Origin: Rhizobium bangladeshense
GTDB taxonomy: Bacteria; Pseudomonadota; Alphaproteobacteria; Rhizobiales; Rhizobiaceae
Length of the DNA stretch: 64,000 bases
NCBI RefSeq assembly: GCF_017357245.1
Contig: NZ_CP071613.1
Span: 248,001 to 312,000 of the forward strand
Reading direction: 5' to 3'
In this document: in pieces, positions 28,951 to 37,979 of the stretch
Position numbering within the stretch: the stretch's first letter is position 1
Layout: the number at the start of each line of letters is the position of its first letter
The notes under the pieces: generated by a model
The model's input: only the letters and a program-made list of their open reading frames with translations
Told to the model about the DNA's origin: nothing
Database searches by the model: none
Translations under genes and position numbers: made by a program

Positions 28951-30249
28951 TCACAGACGCTTGTGAGCCTCCATCGCCGCGCTGAATGCGGCATCCAGGG
29001 CTTCTTCCGGTTTCTTCGTTCCCGACAGCACGTCGCCCATCATGATCTGGATCTGGTTGGAGATCTCGGGATAGATCGGCACGCCCGGGCGCGCCTGGCC
29101 GTCGACCAGCGCATTGGCGAAGGTCTTGTTGGCTTCCGTCGAGAAGACCTCATACTTGTCGAAGAGCGACTTGCGGGTCGGCAGCTGCTGCTGCAGTGCG
29201 TTTGCCGGGCCCATGTAGACGTCGCGCGCCAGATTGGCGCACATTTCGATCTTCTCCTTGTCCTTGCTGAACGAAGCGATGGTCCAGCCGCCGGTGCCGG
29301 TCGAGCGTTCATTGGCCGAAGGGCCGGGGATCGGCGAGAAGGTCCAGTTCTTGAATTCCTCTTCGTCGAGCGTCGACTTCAGCTGAGCATATTGCCAATT
29401 GCCGCCGATGAAGAGCGCCGTGGTCGCCGCAGCTGCCGCCGCGTTCATGTCGTCATAGTTGGCGATGGTAGTGACGCGCTTCGGGGCCGCGCCGGAATCG
29501 ACGAGATCCTTGAAGTAGTTCAGCGCCTTCAGGAATTTTTCCTTGTTCTCGCCTTCGCCGAAGACCGGCTTGCCTGAATCGTCGACGAGCTTGCCGCCGA
29601 GCGCCCAGTAGTTCGCCAGCCAGTCGAAGGTCGTGCCTTCCCAGCGCCCGCCGTTGAAGAGCACGCCTTCCATGCCTTCCTTGGTGGATGCGAGCGCGGC
29701 CTTCTTCAGATCGTCCCAGGTCTGCGGCGCATCTGCTACGACAGACGTGTTGCGATAGAGCACGCGAAGGTCCGTATCCCACCACCAGGCGCGGATCGTC
29801 TGGTCCTTGTCGGTGATGCCCGCGCGGATGAAGGGGAAGAGGTCGTCCACTTCTTCCTTGGAGAAGTAGGGCGTGAAATCCGCCAGCACCTTGTTGACCA
29901 TGAACTGCGACAGCACGAAGGAGTCGACGGCGGCGCAATCCGGCGCATTGCCGGCCTTCGCCTGTTCCAGCATCTTGGCCTGTTCGGTGCCGATGTCGGA
30001 GGACATGAATTGCATCTGCAATTTCCAGTCCGGGTGCTTCTTGATGAAATCGACGAAGAGCTTCTGGTAGCCCTCGGCGATGGCGGGATCCGAATTGTTC
30101 GGGCTGTCGTTGGTAAGGCGCACGACAAGGGTTTTCGCCGCATCGGCGAGGCCGATCCGGTCTTTTGTGGCAAGTTCCTGGGCAAAAATCGTGGATGCTG
30201 AAAATAATGCAGTGCTCAGCGCCAATGCGCTGACGGTCGCGCTCTTCAT
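28951..30249 (-). CDS. sugar ABC transporter periplasmic binding protein
   Basis: 432-residue family-1 type extracellular solute-binding protein. MKSATVSALALSTALFSASTIFAQE is a Sec signal peptide cleaved after Phe-Ala-Gln or nearby. The mature protein has typical features such as NGGRWEGTTFDWLANYWALGGKLVDDSGKP and a Trp-rich ligand region. The start at 30249 has GGAGGAG upstream; ATG 30267 is possible but poorer. First and presumably most highly expressed gene of the operon. Ligand unknown; a sugar or polyol is likely. Confidence 0.92.
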   Translation of the reverse strand: MKSATVSALALSTALFSASTIFAQELATKDRIGLADAAKTLVVRLTNDSPNNSDPAIAEGYQKLFVDFIKKHPDWKLQMQFMSSDIGTEQAKMLEQAKAGNAPDCAAVDSFVLSQFMVNKVLADFTPYFSKEEVDDLFPFIRAGITDKDQTIRAWWWDTDLRVLYRNTSVVADAPQTWDDLKKAALASTKEGMEGVLFNGGRWEGTTFDWLANYWALGGKLVDDSGKPVFGEGENKEKFLKALNYFKDLVDSGAAPKRVTTIANYDDMNAAAAAATTALFIGGNWQYAQLKSTLDEEEFKNWTFSPIPGPSANERSTGTGGWTIASFSKDKEKIEMCANLARDVYMGPANALQQQLPTRKSLFDKYEVFSTEANKTFANALVDGQARPGVPIYPEISNQIQIMMGDVLSGTKKPEEALDAAFSAAMEAHKRL

Positions 30250-30328
30250 GATGGGTCTCCTCCCCATTTTGAACGAATTACAGCTTGGCGGTCGGTTGAC
30301 CTCTCCTCTTTTCCGTGCTGCATTAATT

Positions 30329-30356
30329 AGATTAAGTTACTTTGATTTGATGTCAA
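30329..30356 (-). promoter_or_regulatory. promoter of the sugar ABC operon in an AT-rich operator region
   Basis: On the minus strand TTGACA (30356-30351) and TAATCT (30334-30329) are separated by 16 bp. The surrounding 30320-30356 stretch is markedly AT-rich in an otherwise GC-rich 339-bp divergent gap (30250-30588) and would suit a ROK operator. The rest of the gap shows only GGAGGAGA (30579-30586) ahead of the dehydrogenase gene. Confidence 0.6.
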
Positions 30357-30588
30357 GCCAGAGCTTGGGAGGTTAGGATGCTGGCGACATTCAACAGCAG
30401 CTAGCGCACGCTCCGGTTTTCGGAAGGGATGCGTTTCGAATTTAGTTATGAAGCGCGCCTTACGCACGCGCGGCGCATCCACCCGCAATTTTCCTGAAGA
30501 AGAGCCCGAGCGATCGCGGATGGCCGCGAACGCAGGCGGTGGGTTTTGCCCGGCGGCAGCGGCAGCCGGTAACTCTGTGGAGGAGACG

Positions 30589-31635
30589 ATGCGTTTACTC
30601 ATTCTCGGCACCGGCGGCATGGCCAATCACCACGCTGCTCATTTTAAGGCGATCGAAGGCGTCAGCGTCGTCGCCGGCGTCGATGTCATCCCGGAGCGGC
30701 TGGCGGCGTTCTGCACCGAACACGGCATCGCCAATCATTTCTCCACGCTCGAGGAGGCGCTCGCCTGGGGCGAGTTTGACGCGGTGGCGAATGTCACGCC
30801 TGACCGCATTCACCACCCGACGACGCTCCAGGCGATTGCCGCCGGCAAACATGTCTTCTGTGAAAAGCCGCTCGCCACGGATGCGGCCAAGGCCATGGAA
30901 ATGACCGAGGCGATCGAGCGGGCGGGCAAGGTCGGCATGGTCAACCTCACCTATCGCAATTCACCGGCGTTGCAGAAGGGCCGACAGATGGTTCTCGCGG
31001 GCGAGATCGGCGCGGTGCGCCATGTCGAGGCGTCGCATCTGCAAAGCTGGCTGGTCGGCCGCCACTGGGGCGATTGGAAGAGCGAAAGCAAATGGCTCTG
31101 GCGGCTGAGTAAAAAGCACGGCTCGAACGGCGCGCTCGGCGACATAGGCATCCACATCGTCGATTTCGCCTCTTATGGTTCCTGCCTCGACGTTGCTCAT
31201 GTCTTCGCGCGGCTGAAGACTTTCGAAAAGGCGCCCGGCCATAAGATCGGCGAATATGATCTCGACGCCAATGACAGCTTCACGATGAATGTCGACTTCG
31301 CCAATGGCGCGATCGGTACGATCCAGGCGACGCGCACGGCCGCGGGCCAGATGGACCAGCTGCGCCTCAGGGTCTATGGCGAAACAGGTTCGGTCGAGAT
31401 GATCTACGATACAGGCAAATCGACGTTGCGCGCCTGCCTTGGCGAGGACGTCCATACCGCGACTTGGCGCGACGTGCCCTTCGATCCTGTGGAGACGAAC
31501 TATCAGCGTTTCGTCCAGGCTGTGCGGGCGGGCAAGACCCAGGAACCCTCCTTCCGGCGTGCCGCCAACATCCAAAAGGTGCTGGACAAGGCGCTCGCCT
31601 CCGATCTCAGCCACGCCGACGAAGCGATCGGCTGA
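30589..31635 (+). CDS. Gfo/Idh/MocA-family NAD(P)-dependent dehydrogenase
   Basis: 348-residue sugar or inositol dehydrogenase-like enzyme. The N-terminal Rossmann loop is LILGTGGMANHHAAHF; the signature CEKPLATDAAKAMEM (EKP motif, catalytic Lys) is near residue 90-105; and a C-terminal GDIGIHIVDFASYG segment carries the catalytic Asp/His region. The start is fixed by GGAGGAGA; upstream in-frame residues are not family-like. Divergent from the sugar ABC operon, it probably oxidises the imported compound, with the isomerase acting next. Confidence 0.9.
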   Translation: MRLLILGTGGMANHHAAHFKAIEGVSVVAGVDVIPERLAAFCTEHGIANHFSTLEEALAWGEFDAVANVTPDRIHHPTTLQAIAAGKHVFCEKPLATDAAKAMEMTEAIERAGKVGMVNLTYRNSPALQKGRQMVLAGEIGAVRHVEASHLQSWLVGRHWGDWKSESKWLWRLSKKHGSNGALGDIGIHIVDFASYGSCLDVAHVFARLKTFEKAPGHKIGEYDLDANDSFTMNVDFANGAIGTIQATRTAAGQMDQLRLRVYGETGSVEMIYDTGKSTLRACLGEDVHTATWRDVPFDPVETNYQRFVQAVRAGKTQEPSFRRAANIQKVLDKALASDLSHADEAIG

Positions 31636-31647
31636 GCCCGCCAGAGT

Positions 31648-32787
31648 TCAGGCCGAAGCCGGCGGCAGCAGCAGCGTGTTGAGGAAGGGCAGGAGAGCAG
31701 CCCCCAGCGCGACGCCGCCGCCGCTAAAGCTTGCCGGCCGCATCGGCGAAATCCAGGGCGTCAGCAGCGGCCTGGTCGAAGTGTCGCGCCGCTCGACGGA
31801 AAGCTGATGGATCAGTGCTTCGATCACTCCTTGCGGCAGGTCGCCGCCGATCATCACCACGCTCGGGGCGATGAAGCCTGCCATGGCGATGATGGGATCG
31901 AGCAGGTGCCCCGCGGCATCGCGTATCCATTGCGACAGCGAGGGCGAGGAGAACTCCTCCCCCTTGAGCAGGCGCGCGAAGTCCTTGTCGCCGATGCGCG
32001 AGCGCAGGGAATCGAAACCGACGACGGTGTTGAGCTGGACATTGTCGGGCCCGGTCAGCATTTCGCCGATGCTGCCCGCCCGCCCGTGGACGCCGGAATA
32101 GGGAATACCGCGGATGAGGAAACCCGCCTGCACGTCATCGTCGATGATGATCATCGCGAGCCCACCCTCAGGCATGGTGCTGCCGATCGTGCGCTCGGCG
32201 AGCAGGCTCGCCGTGCATTCGTTTTCGACGTAGGTGCGTGAGATCGTCGACATCGCAGCAAGCTGTTCGCTGCGCGCGTCACTCCAATCATTGGCGGCGA
32301 TCCCGAGCCCGACGATCGGCAATGTCGCATGCCGATCGGCCATGTCCATGACCGACGCATGCACTGCGCCGACCCCGTCTTCCGGTTCCACGTCGAAATA
32401 AACCCGATCATGCACCTGGCCGCTGAGATCGATCAGCACAATTTCGCCGCGGGTCCGGCGAAGTTTGACGCCGATCGAAAACGCGCCCTCCGGGCGCAGC
32501 GCGAATTCCGTGGCGGTCGCCCTACCGCCGAGCCCGTTGCGCCGGTTCGACGTCACGAGCTTCTCGTCGGCGAGCCGCCGCAGGATATTGGTGATGCCGG
32601 GCCCAGTCAGGCCGCTGTGCCGGCCAAGCTCTGTGCGGGTCAAGGGCCCATGCCGGCGGATCGCTTCCAGGATGACGCGGATATTCCGGTCGGCGATCTC
32701 ACCCGACCTCAAGCCCACCGATTTGGCGCGGGGAACGCCCATCTCTTGAGTGTGAAGCCGACGCGGCCCGGACCGAAGATACCGCAT
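31648..32787 (-). CDS. second ROK-family regulator
   Basis: 379-residue ROK protein from ATG 32787. Winged-helix segment GPLTRTELGRHSGLTGPGITNILRRLADEKLV, then a ROK fold with ENECTASLLAERTIG, HGRAGSIGEMLTG and VVMIGGDLPQGVIEAL. The zinc cysteine cluster is absent. It ends 12 bp from the convergent dehydrogenase gene. It may co-regulate that gene and the transporter, giving the locus two ROK proteins. Confidence 0.85.
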   Translation of the reverse strand: MRYLRSGPRRLHTQEMGVPRAKSVGLRSGEIADRNIRVILEAIRRHGPLTRTELGRHSGLTGPGITNILRRLADEKLVTSNRRNGLGGRATATEFALRPEGAFSIGVKLRRTRGEIVLIDLSGQVHDRVYFDVEPEDGVGAVHASVMDMADRHATLPIVGLGIAANDWSDARSEQLAAMSTISRTYVENECTASLLAERTIGSTMPEGGLAMIIIDDDVQAGFLIRGIPYSGVHGRAGSIGEMLTGPDNVQLNTVVGFDSLRSRIGDKDFARLLKGEEFSSPSLSQWIRDAAGHLLDPIIAMAGFIAPSVVMIGGDLPQGVIEALIHQLSVERRDTSTRPLLTPWISPMRPASFSGGGVALGAALLPFLNTLLLPPASA

Positions 32788-32935
32788 GACTGTCTTTCCT
32801 AGAGCAACATTTCGGTTGTGTATCACGCTAGCAGGTGTTCGTAACGATTTTCCGGTAGATGGGTGTAACGAAGGGCCGCGGCTCTACACAGTTAAGGTGT
32901 GTTCGGATGAGTTGCGTGGAGAGTTGAATTCAACC

Positions 32936-33472
32936 GTGACCGATGAACATTCCCCCGCCACCGACCGCGACCCAAACGCTACGCAGCCAATTCTCATACT
33001 GCGTGGGAGCGTCAGATGGATAACCCTTTGCGTTATGGCGCTCCTTTTCGCATACCTTTCACTTATCGCCCTTGGGCAGATCAAAATGAGCAGACCTACA
33101 AGTGGCTTCGGAGAGGGCTTGTTCGCGATCGTCTTCCTCGCCCTCATCGTCTATGTTCTGGTAAAGGCTCGGAAGATGGACTTTACGAAGCCCATAATGG
33201 AGATCGGGCCTGACGGAATCTCTAGTCAAAAGCTGTCGAAGCTCATCCCTTGGTCAATGATCGAACGTGTCGATATCGCCGACGCCTGGCACGCGGAATT
33301 CATCTATCTGACTGTCCGCAAGGACGCTGATCCGGAGATACTTGGACATTTGCGCAAGCGGCCGCCTCTTGAAAGGACCGTCGCGATACCGCACAGATGG
33401 GTTTCAGGGTTCAGTTCAAGGGAAGTAAAGGACATCGTGAATCGCTACTTTGAACGCTCGCGACAAAGCTGA
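32936..33472 (+). CDS. two-TM membrane protein with PH-like C-terminal domain
   Basis: Unassigned small membrane protein. Two hydrophobic segments (ITLCVMALLFAYLSLIALG and GLFAIVFLALIVYVLV) are followed by a soluble part reading IMEIGPDGISSQKLSKLIPWSMIERVDI, which resembles bacterial PH-like/STM3941-type proteins of unknown role. The reading frame is open back to 32786 inside the divergent ROK gene, so the start is uncertain; GTG 32936 (used here) and GTG 32897 are the main candidates. Not obviously in an operon. Confidence 0.55.
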   Translation: MTDEHSPATDRDPNATQPILILRGSVRWITLCVMALLFAYLSLIALGQIKMSRPTSGFGEGLFAIVFLALIVYVLVKARKMDFTKPIMEIGPDGISSQKLSKLIPWSMIERVDIADAWHAEFIYLTVRKDADPEILGHLRKRPPLERTVAIPHRWVSGFSSREVKDIVNRYFERSRQS

Positions 33473-33530
33473 GGCGGAATGAAATTTCGGCTTCCGACAG
33501 TGTGGATGGGACGCGTCAAGCGACCACCGA

Positions 33531-33719
33531 TCAATAGCTGCAAGGCCGATCGTTGCCGAAGCCGCCGCGGCAGGCAGGTCTGAGGCCGAAATCGACGCTG
33601 CTATATCCGACCGAACCGGTCTGCACCGGATCGCTCGAACTCGTCGTGCAGGATGATAGCGACACGGCAATCGCGATGACGGCTGTCACGGCTGCCAAGG
33701 ATTTGCGAATTTGAAGCAT
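33531..33719 (-). CDS. small lipoprotein
   Basis: 62-residue predicted lipoprotein. The signal sequence MLQIRKSLAAVTAVIAIAVSLSSC ends in a lipobox-like LSSC, so Cys24 should be lipidated. The remainder is Ser/Gly-rich (TTSSSDPVQTGSVGYSSVDFG) with two further Cys. GGGAGAG lies before the ATG. Similar tiny lipoproteins are common in rhizobia; function unknown. Confidence 0.7.
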   Translation of the reverse strand: MLQIRKSLAAVTAVIAIAVSLSSCTTSSSDPVQTGSVGYSSVDFGLRPACRGGFGNDRPCSY

Positions 33720-34344
33720 CCTACACTCTCCCTCGATGCCCGCATTTCAACGCGAAGCTGGGAAATAGCGCCGAAGGTGCGATCCGGTAACCGTTGATGC
33801 CGATCAAGATTTCGTTATTCTTTGAAGCCGGTTCTTGGCCTCGGCCAAAACCTTTGGAACGTCCAAAAGGACTTTTTCCCCGACGCCAATCATCTTGGCG
33901 TCGGCGGGACCCCGCTGGGGAAGGGGCCGGGATCGCGCGCGTCGCCTATTTTCAACAGGATAAGCCGTGCCGCCCGCCCTTGCCGAACGCCTCCATGGCC
34001 GAAGGTTCGGCAAGATCTTTGTAGCAATGCAGGCTGCTCAGGCTGATCAGGGTGTCGCTGTAGGCTGGCACCGGCTGGTGAGCCGATTAAAGGCAGGCGT
34101 CTCGATCGAAGATCGCGCAGAGGAGATAGCGCGCCGCGGATTGCTGACCAGCCTGAATGTTCACCCGCAGATGCTTTTTCCGTGCTATGATTGGCCTGCA
34201 AAGGCTCTATCTCGACCTCGGCAATATGGCAGAGGCCGAACGCCACTTTGCCCCGGCGTAGGGAGTTGGCGCCCAGCACGGGCGCGACCCCCGGAGCGCT
34301 GGGTGTGCCGCCTTTTTTGCTGATCCCGGGCGAGGAGGTTGTTC
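33720..34344. other. gene-poor region with possible gene relics
   Basis: About 625 bp without a convincing gene. Several overlapping short frames exist on both strands but none has a family pattern. A 34-residue frame at 34157-34261 on the plus strand ends LQRLYLDLGNMAEAERHF, which looks like one TPR helix pair, so this may be decayed coding DNA. The last bases supply GAGGAGG for the thioredoxin-fold gene. Confidence 0.4.
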
Positions 34345-35025
34345 ATGTCCACGAGTAGTGTCGACCGCCCGCTGCAGCCGGGCGACCGGGCACCGAATGT
34401 CGTATTCGACGCGATCTCGCGCGAAGGCAAGATCGCGCTCGATGACTTTCGAGGCCGCAGCCCGTTACTGATCGGTTTGTTTCGAGGCCTGCACTGTCCG
34501 TTCTGCCGGCGTCATGTCTCGGCGATGGCGCAACTCAATCCGGCCCTGAAGGAGAAAGGCATCGAATGTCTCGCCGTGGTCAAGACGCCGGTCGAGCGGG
34601 CGCGGCTCTACTTCCGTTACCATCCGCTACCCGACCTTCTTAGCGCATCCGACCCGGAGGGGGCTTCGCATCGGGCCTTCGGTTTACCCATCCTCGAGTT
34701 CACGGAGAATGAAACCGAATGGCCGCACAAGCTCGGGATGGACGCGGTCATGGCAATGCGGATCGATCTGCCGGGGGAGTTGCCAGTGCCGATGAACCCG
34801 GCTGCGGCGGGCGACTTTCTTGAGAAAAAGGACTGGTATGAAATTACCGCGGCCGACCGGCAGATTATGATCGCCGGTCACATGCCGCTTATCGGCGAGT
34901 TCCTGCTCGATCGGGAAGGCACTGTGCGCTGGAGTTTCACAGAAGCCGAAGAGGAAGGCCAAAATATATGCCGGGCGCCGAGTCCGGAAGAATTGTTGTC
35001 AGCGGCTTCCCAAGTCGCACATTAA
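34345..35025 (+). CDS. thioredoxin-fold protein of the AhpC/TSA-redoxin type
   Basis: 226-residue cytoplasmic redox protein. The N-terminal half has the peroxiredoxin/redoxin pattern (LQPGDRAPNVVFDAISREGKIALDDFRGRSPLLIGLFRGLHCPFCRRHVSAM) with a CPFC dithiol motif near residue 55. The C-terminal half is less typical. It may reduce a peroxide or a protein disulfide. The start at ATG 34345 is set by GAGGAGG six bases upstream. Isolated, transcribed away from kup. Confidence 0.8.
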   Translation: MSTSSVDRPLQPGDRAPNVVFDAISREGKIALDDFRGRSPLLIGLFRGLHCPFCRRHVSAMAQLNPALKEKGIECLAVVKTPVERARLYFRYHPLPDLLSASDPEGASHRAFGLPILEFTENETEWPHKLGMDAVMAMRIDLPGELPVPMNPAAAGDFLEKKDWYEITAADRQIMIAGHMPLIGEFLLDREGTVRWSFTEAEEEGQNICRAPSPEELLSAASQVAH

Positions 35026-35298
35026 TAAGCTGCTGAAAAATTCCTTCGACGACCACCGGCCTGCGTAATTCTATGGGTTTGAACCATCATCGAGATATTT
35101 AGGCGCGGCGGCTAAGGTCTGCCGTAAGCTTCGTAGCCATTTCCATTCAGTTGTCCCGTGGAGTGACCCGGCGCTGGAGTGAGCAAGCCTCAGCGCATAT
35201 GCGAGGCCACGTCGGCTCCTTGCCGTTCGACGAAGCGACAGCGGAGCCGCACGACGCCTTTCAGGAGGAGCAGAAGCATCTCGATGCGGCCGCGTATA

Positions 35299-37278
35299 CT
35301 AGATGGTTGTCTGCAGCCCGAGCTCGACCACTCGCCCCGACGGCAGTCCGAAATAGTCTGTGGCATTGCTGGCATTCTGTGCGAGCGAAATAAACAGCCG
35401 GTCCTGCCAGAATGGCAGGCCGCCTTTCTTCGACGGGAGGATAGTTCGGCGGGAGAGGAAGAACGAGGTCGACATGATATCGAACTTCAGGCCAAGCTTG
35501 CGGGCGAGGACGAGCGCACGAGGGATGTTGGGGGTCTCCATGTAGCCGAACGTGATCACCAGCCGGCTGAAGTGGGGATTGAAGCTTTCAAGGAAGATTT
35601 TTTCATCGTCCGGAACGAACGGCGTCGTGGAGGTGACAACGCTGAGAATGACGTTCTGCTCATGCAGAACCTTGTAGTGCTTCAGGCTATGGAGCAGTGC
35701 GGTTGGCGCTCCTTCGATGTCGCTTGTCAGGAACATCGCAGTTCCAGGCACCGTGAGCGGCTTCTTCCGGGCCAGGTTATCGATGATCGCCGCGAGTGGA
35801 ATTTCGTCGGCCTTGGTGCGGGAAGCAAGCAGCCGACGCCCCGCTGTCCATGTCTGCATGACGAGCGCCATCGTCGACGCCACCGCAACAGGAACCCAGC
35901 CGCCCTCGGCGAACTTGGCAATGTTGGCGGCTAGAAATCCGGCGTCGATCAGTGAAATCGGCACCATGACGGCAAGAGCCGTCGCCAGCTTCCAGCTCCA
36001 GATACGGCGGATCACGACAAACAGGAGGATCGAAGTGATCAACATTTCGCCTGTCACGGCGATACCGTAGGCGGCGGATAGGGCGCTTGAATTCTGGAAG
36101 AAGAGCACGAGTGCAGCCACGAACATGAATAGCAGGTTGTTTACCTGCGGCATGAAGATCTGCCCGGATTGCGTCTCGGAGGTGTGGAGGATGCGCAGGC
36201 GCGGAAGCAGGTTAAGGTGCATCGCCTGACGGACTAACGAATATGCGCCGGAGATCACTGCCTGGCTGGCGATGACCGTTGCCGCTGTCGCGAGGCAGAC
36301 CATCGGAATTCTCGCCCATTCCGGGTGCATGTTGAAAAAGGGATGCTCAGCCGTCTGCGGGTTCGCGAGCACGAACGCGCCCTGCCCGAAATAGTTCAGG
36401 AGCAGGCTGGGGAAGACGAGCGAAAACCACGCCGTGACGATCGGACGGCGTCCGAAATGTCCGAGGTCGACATATAGGGCCTCGGCGCCGGTCACGGCAA
36501 GAAAGACGGCTCCGAGGACCGCGATGGCCGATCCAATGTTGTTTGCTATATATCGGAGTGCGTGTACCGGATTGACTGCGCCCAACACCGTCGGGTCGTC
36601 AAAGATGTGAATCGCCCCGCTGACGCCAAGGACAACAAACCACAGAGCCGTTATAGGACCGAATACCGACGCCACCCCGCTCGTGCCGAACCGCTGTACG
36701 AAAAACAGAACGGCAATGATCGTAAGAGTGATAGGCACGACCCAGTTGGACAACGCCGGTGCAACCACCTCGATACCCTCAACCGCGGACAGAACGGAGA
36801 TCGCCGGCGTGATGATTGCGTCGCCGAGAAAAAGCGAGGCTCCGATCACGCCGAGGACGAGAACCCACTTGGGCCGTCCGGCAAGACCTTCGCGAGCGAG
36901 AGTCATGAGAGACAGGGTGCCGCCTTCGCCCCGGTTGTCCGCCTTCAGCACGAACGTCACGTATTTCAACGTGACGACGATGGTAAGCGCCCATACGATC
37001 AATGACAGGATTCCAAGCACGTCGGCTCGATCCGCTCCCGAACCGCCGGTGGCATGGAGGGCTTCCCTGAACGCGTAGAGCGGGCTTGTCCCGATGTCGC
37101 CATAGACGACGCCCAAGGCGGCGAGAACGAGAGACGGCAGTCCTTGCCGAGCCTGGTGTTCCAGCTCCGGATCGGCTGATCGCAGCTTGTTGTCGGTCAA
37201 AAGGCGTTTCCAGTTGGCGAGCGATGACCGCGGGAAATTGCCACTGGCTCGGCCTAATGGCAATCCGAAAACGAACAC
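35299..37278 (-). CDS. kup: Kup-family potassium uptake protein
   Basis: 659-residue low-affinity K+ transporter with about 12 membrane segments. The family opening LVLAALGVVYGDIGTSPLYAFREAL is near residue 55, followed by the NRGEGGTLSLMTLA motif and a long cytoplasmic tail. The frame starts further upstream than most homologues; a TTG at 37200 (TDNKLRSADPELEHQ) would give a conventional N-terminus, so the exact start is uncertain. A decayed universal-stress-protein gene lies upstream on the same strand. Confidence 0.93.
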   Translation of the reverse strand: MFVFGLPLGRASGNFPRSSLANWKRLLTDNKLRSADPELEHQARQGLPSLVLAALGVVYGDIGTSPLYAFREALHATGGSGADRADVLGILSLIVWALTIVVTLKYVTFVLKADNRGEGGTLSLMTLAREGLAGRPKWVLVLGVIGASLFLGDAIITPAISVLSAVEGIEVVAPALSNWVVPITLTIIAVLFFVQRFGTSGVASVFGPITALWFVVLGVSGAIHIFDDPTVLGAVNPVHALRYIANNIGSAIAVLGAVFLAVTGAEALYVDLGHFGRRPIVTAWFSLVFPSLLLNYFGQGAFVLANPQTAEHPFFNMHPEWARIPMVCLATAATVIASQAVISGAYSLVRQAMHLNLLPRLRILHTSETQSGQIFMPQVNNLLFMFVAALVLFFQNSSALSAAYGIAVTGEMLITSILLFVVIRRIWSWKLATALAVMVPISLIDAGFLAANIAKFAEGGWVPVAVASTMALVMQTWTAGRRLLASRTKADEIPLAAIIDNLARKKPLTVPGTAMFLTSDIEGAPTALLHSLKHYKVLHEQNVILSVVTSTTPFVPDDEKIFLESFNPHFSRLVITFGYMETPNIPRALVLARKLGLKFDIMSTSFFLSRRTILPSKKGGLPFWQDRLFISLAQNASNATDYFGLPSGRVVELGLQTTI

Positions 37279-37461
37279 AAATGCCGCCTTCGTTGCCGCT
37301 CAGGATGTCGATGTTCTTCCCGGGCGACACGATGACTGTCGAAAATTTCACTGGCATAGGAGAAATCTAATTCGCCACCTGCGGGGGGCGCCAAGAAGCT
37401 GGAACTCAAATCATTATCCCTGTCTCGTTCCCCTTCGAGCTTGTCTCAAGCGAACGCTCTC

Positions 37462-37796
37462 TCAGTGGTGGAGGAAAAGCACTGTTGGAGAGGCGTTCAG
37501 CACCTCGCGTGTCGTTGATCCGAAAATTTCCCGAATGCCGTGATGCCCGTACGCGCCCATCACGATCACTTCCACATAGGCTCTTGGCGAGGCCCAGGAT
37601 CGTCTCCGCGGGCGTTCCTGCTTCTCGATCTCCCAGACCGATCGCGCGCGCGTGGGGAGTACCATGTCGTGCGAGGATCTCGCACGCACGTCCGGCCGTT
37701 TCCATCGCGGCATCCGATTCATCCGCGACCGTCATGACGTGCACTGCTCTGCCCGGGAAAGCCTGAGCAGTGCGAACATGTGCAATGCCCGAGAGT
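37462..37796 (-). pseudogene. universal stress protein relic (5'-truncated, frameshifted)
   Basis: Two adjacent frames together make the C-terminal part of a UspA domain. The first (from 37796) reads AVHVMTVADESDAAMETAGRACEILARHG...AGTPAETILGLAKSL; the second, in another frame from about 37575, reads YVEVIVMGAYGHHGIREIFGSTTREVLNASPTVLF, the Usp ATP-binding G-2x-G-9x-G(S/T) region. A stop codon at 37797-37799 cuts the N-terminal side and no start is seen. A one-base sequencing error could explain the frameshift, but not the missing N-terminus. Confidence 0.75.
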
Positions 37797-37846
37797 CAGC
37801 AGCACTGCCATCAGCGCCTTGGATATAGAACCCGTGTGTCGCGGCT

Positions 37847-37891
37847 ATAATTGCGCAATCAACAATAAACTAGAAACTATTGCTGCAATTG
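37847..37891. promoter_or_regulatory. shared AT-rich operator block A
   Basis: 45-bp block starting ATAATTGC and ending with a 21-bp segment containing AAACTATTGCTGCAATTG. It aligns without gaps to the block at 45703-45747, with one mismatch in the last 21 bp, and lies 88 bp upstream of the alpha/beta-hydrolase start. Probably bound by the LysR protein encoded at 40364-41263. Confidence 0.6.
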
Positions 37892-37979
37892 TGAGGCGTC
37901 GGATTTGACGGCATTATCAACCCGTCAGACGAACTCAGCGTCGCCTGAAGCTCTCAAGCGAAGTTCGTAGGAACCCCGA

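Noticed and set aside
27938..28966. 342-codon open frame antisense to the MalF-type permease
   Set aside because: Asp/His/Arg-rich shadow composition; the permease on the other strand is clear.
36934..36949. Half of the parS-like palindrome (GTTGTCCGCC) inside kup
   Set aside because: Only one arm matches and it lies in conserved kup coding sequence, so it is chance.
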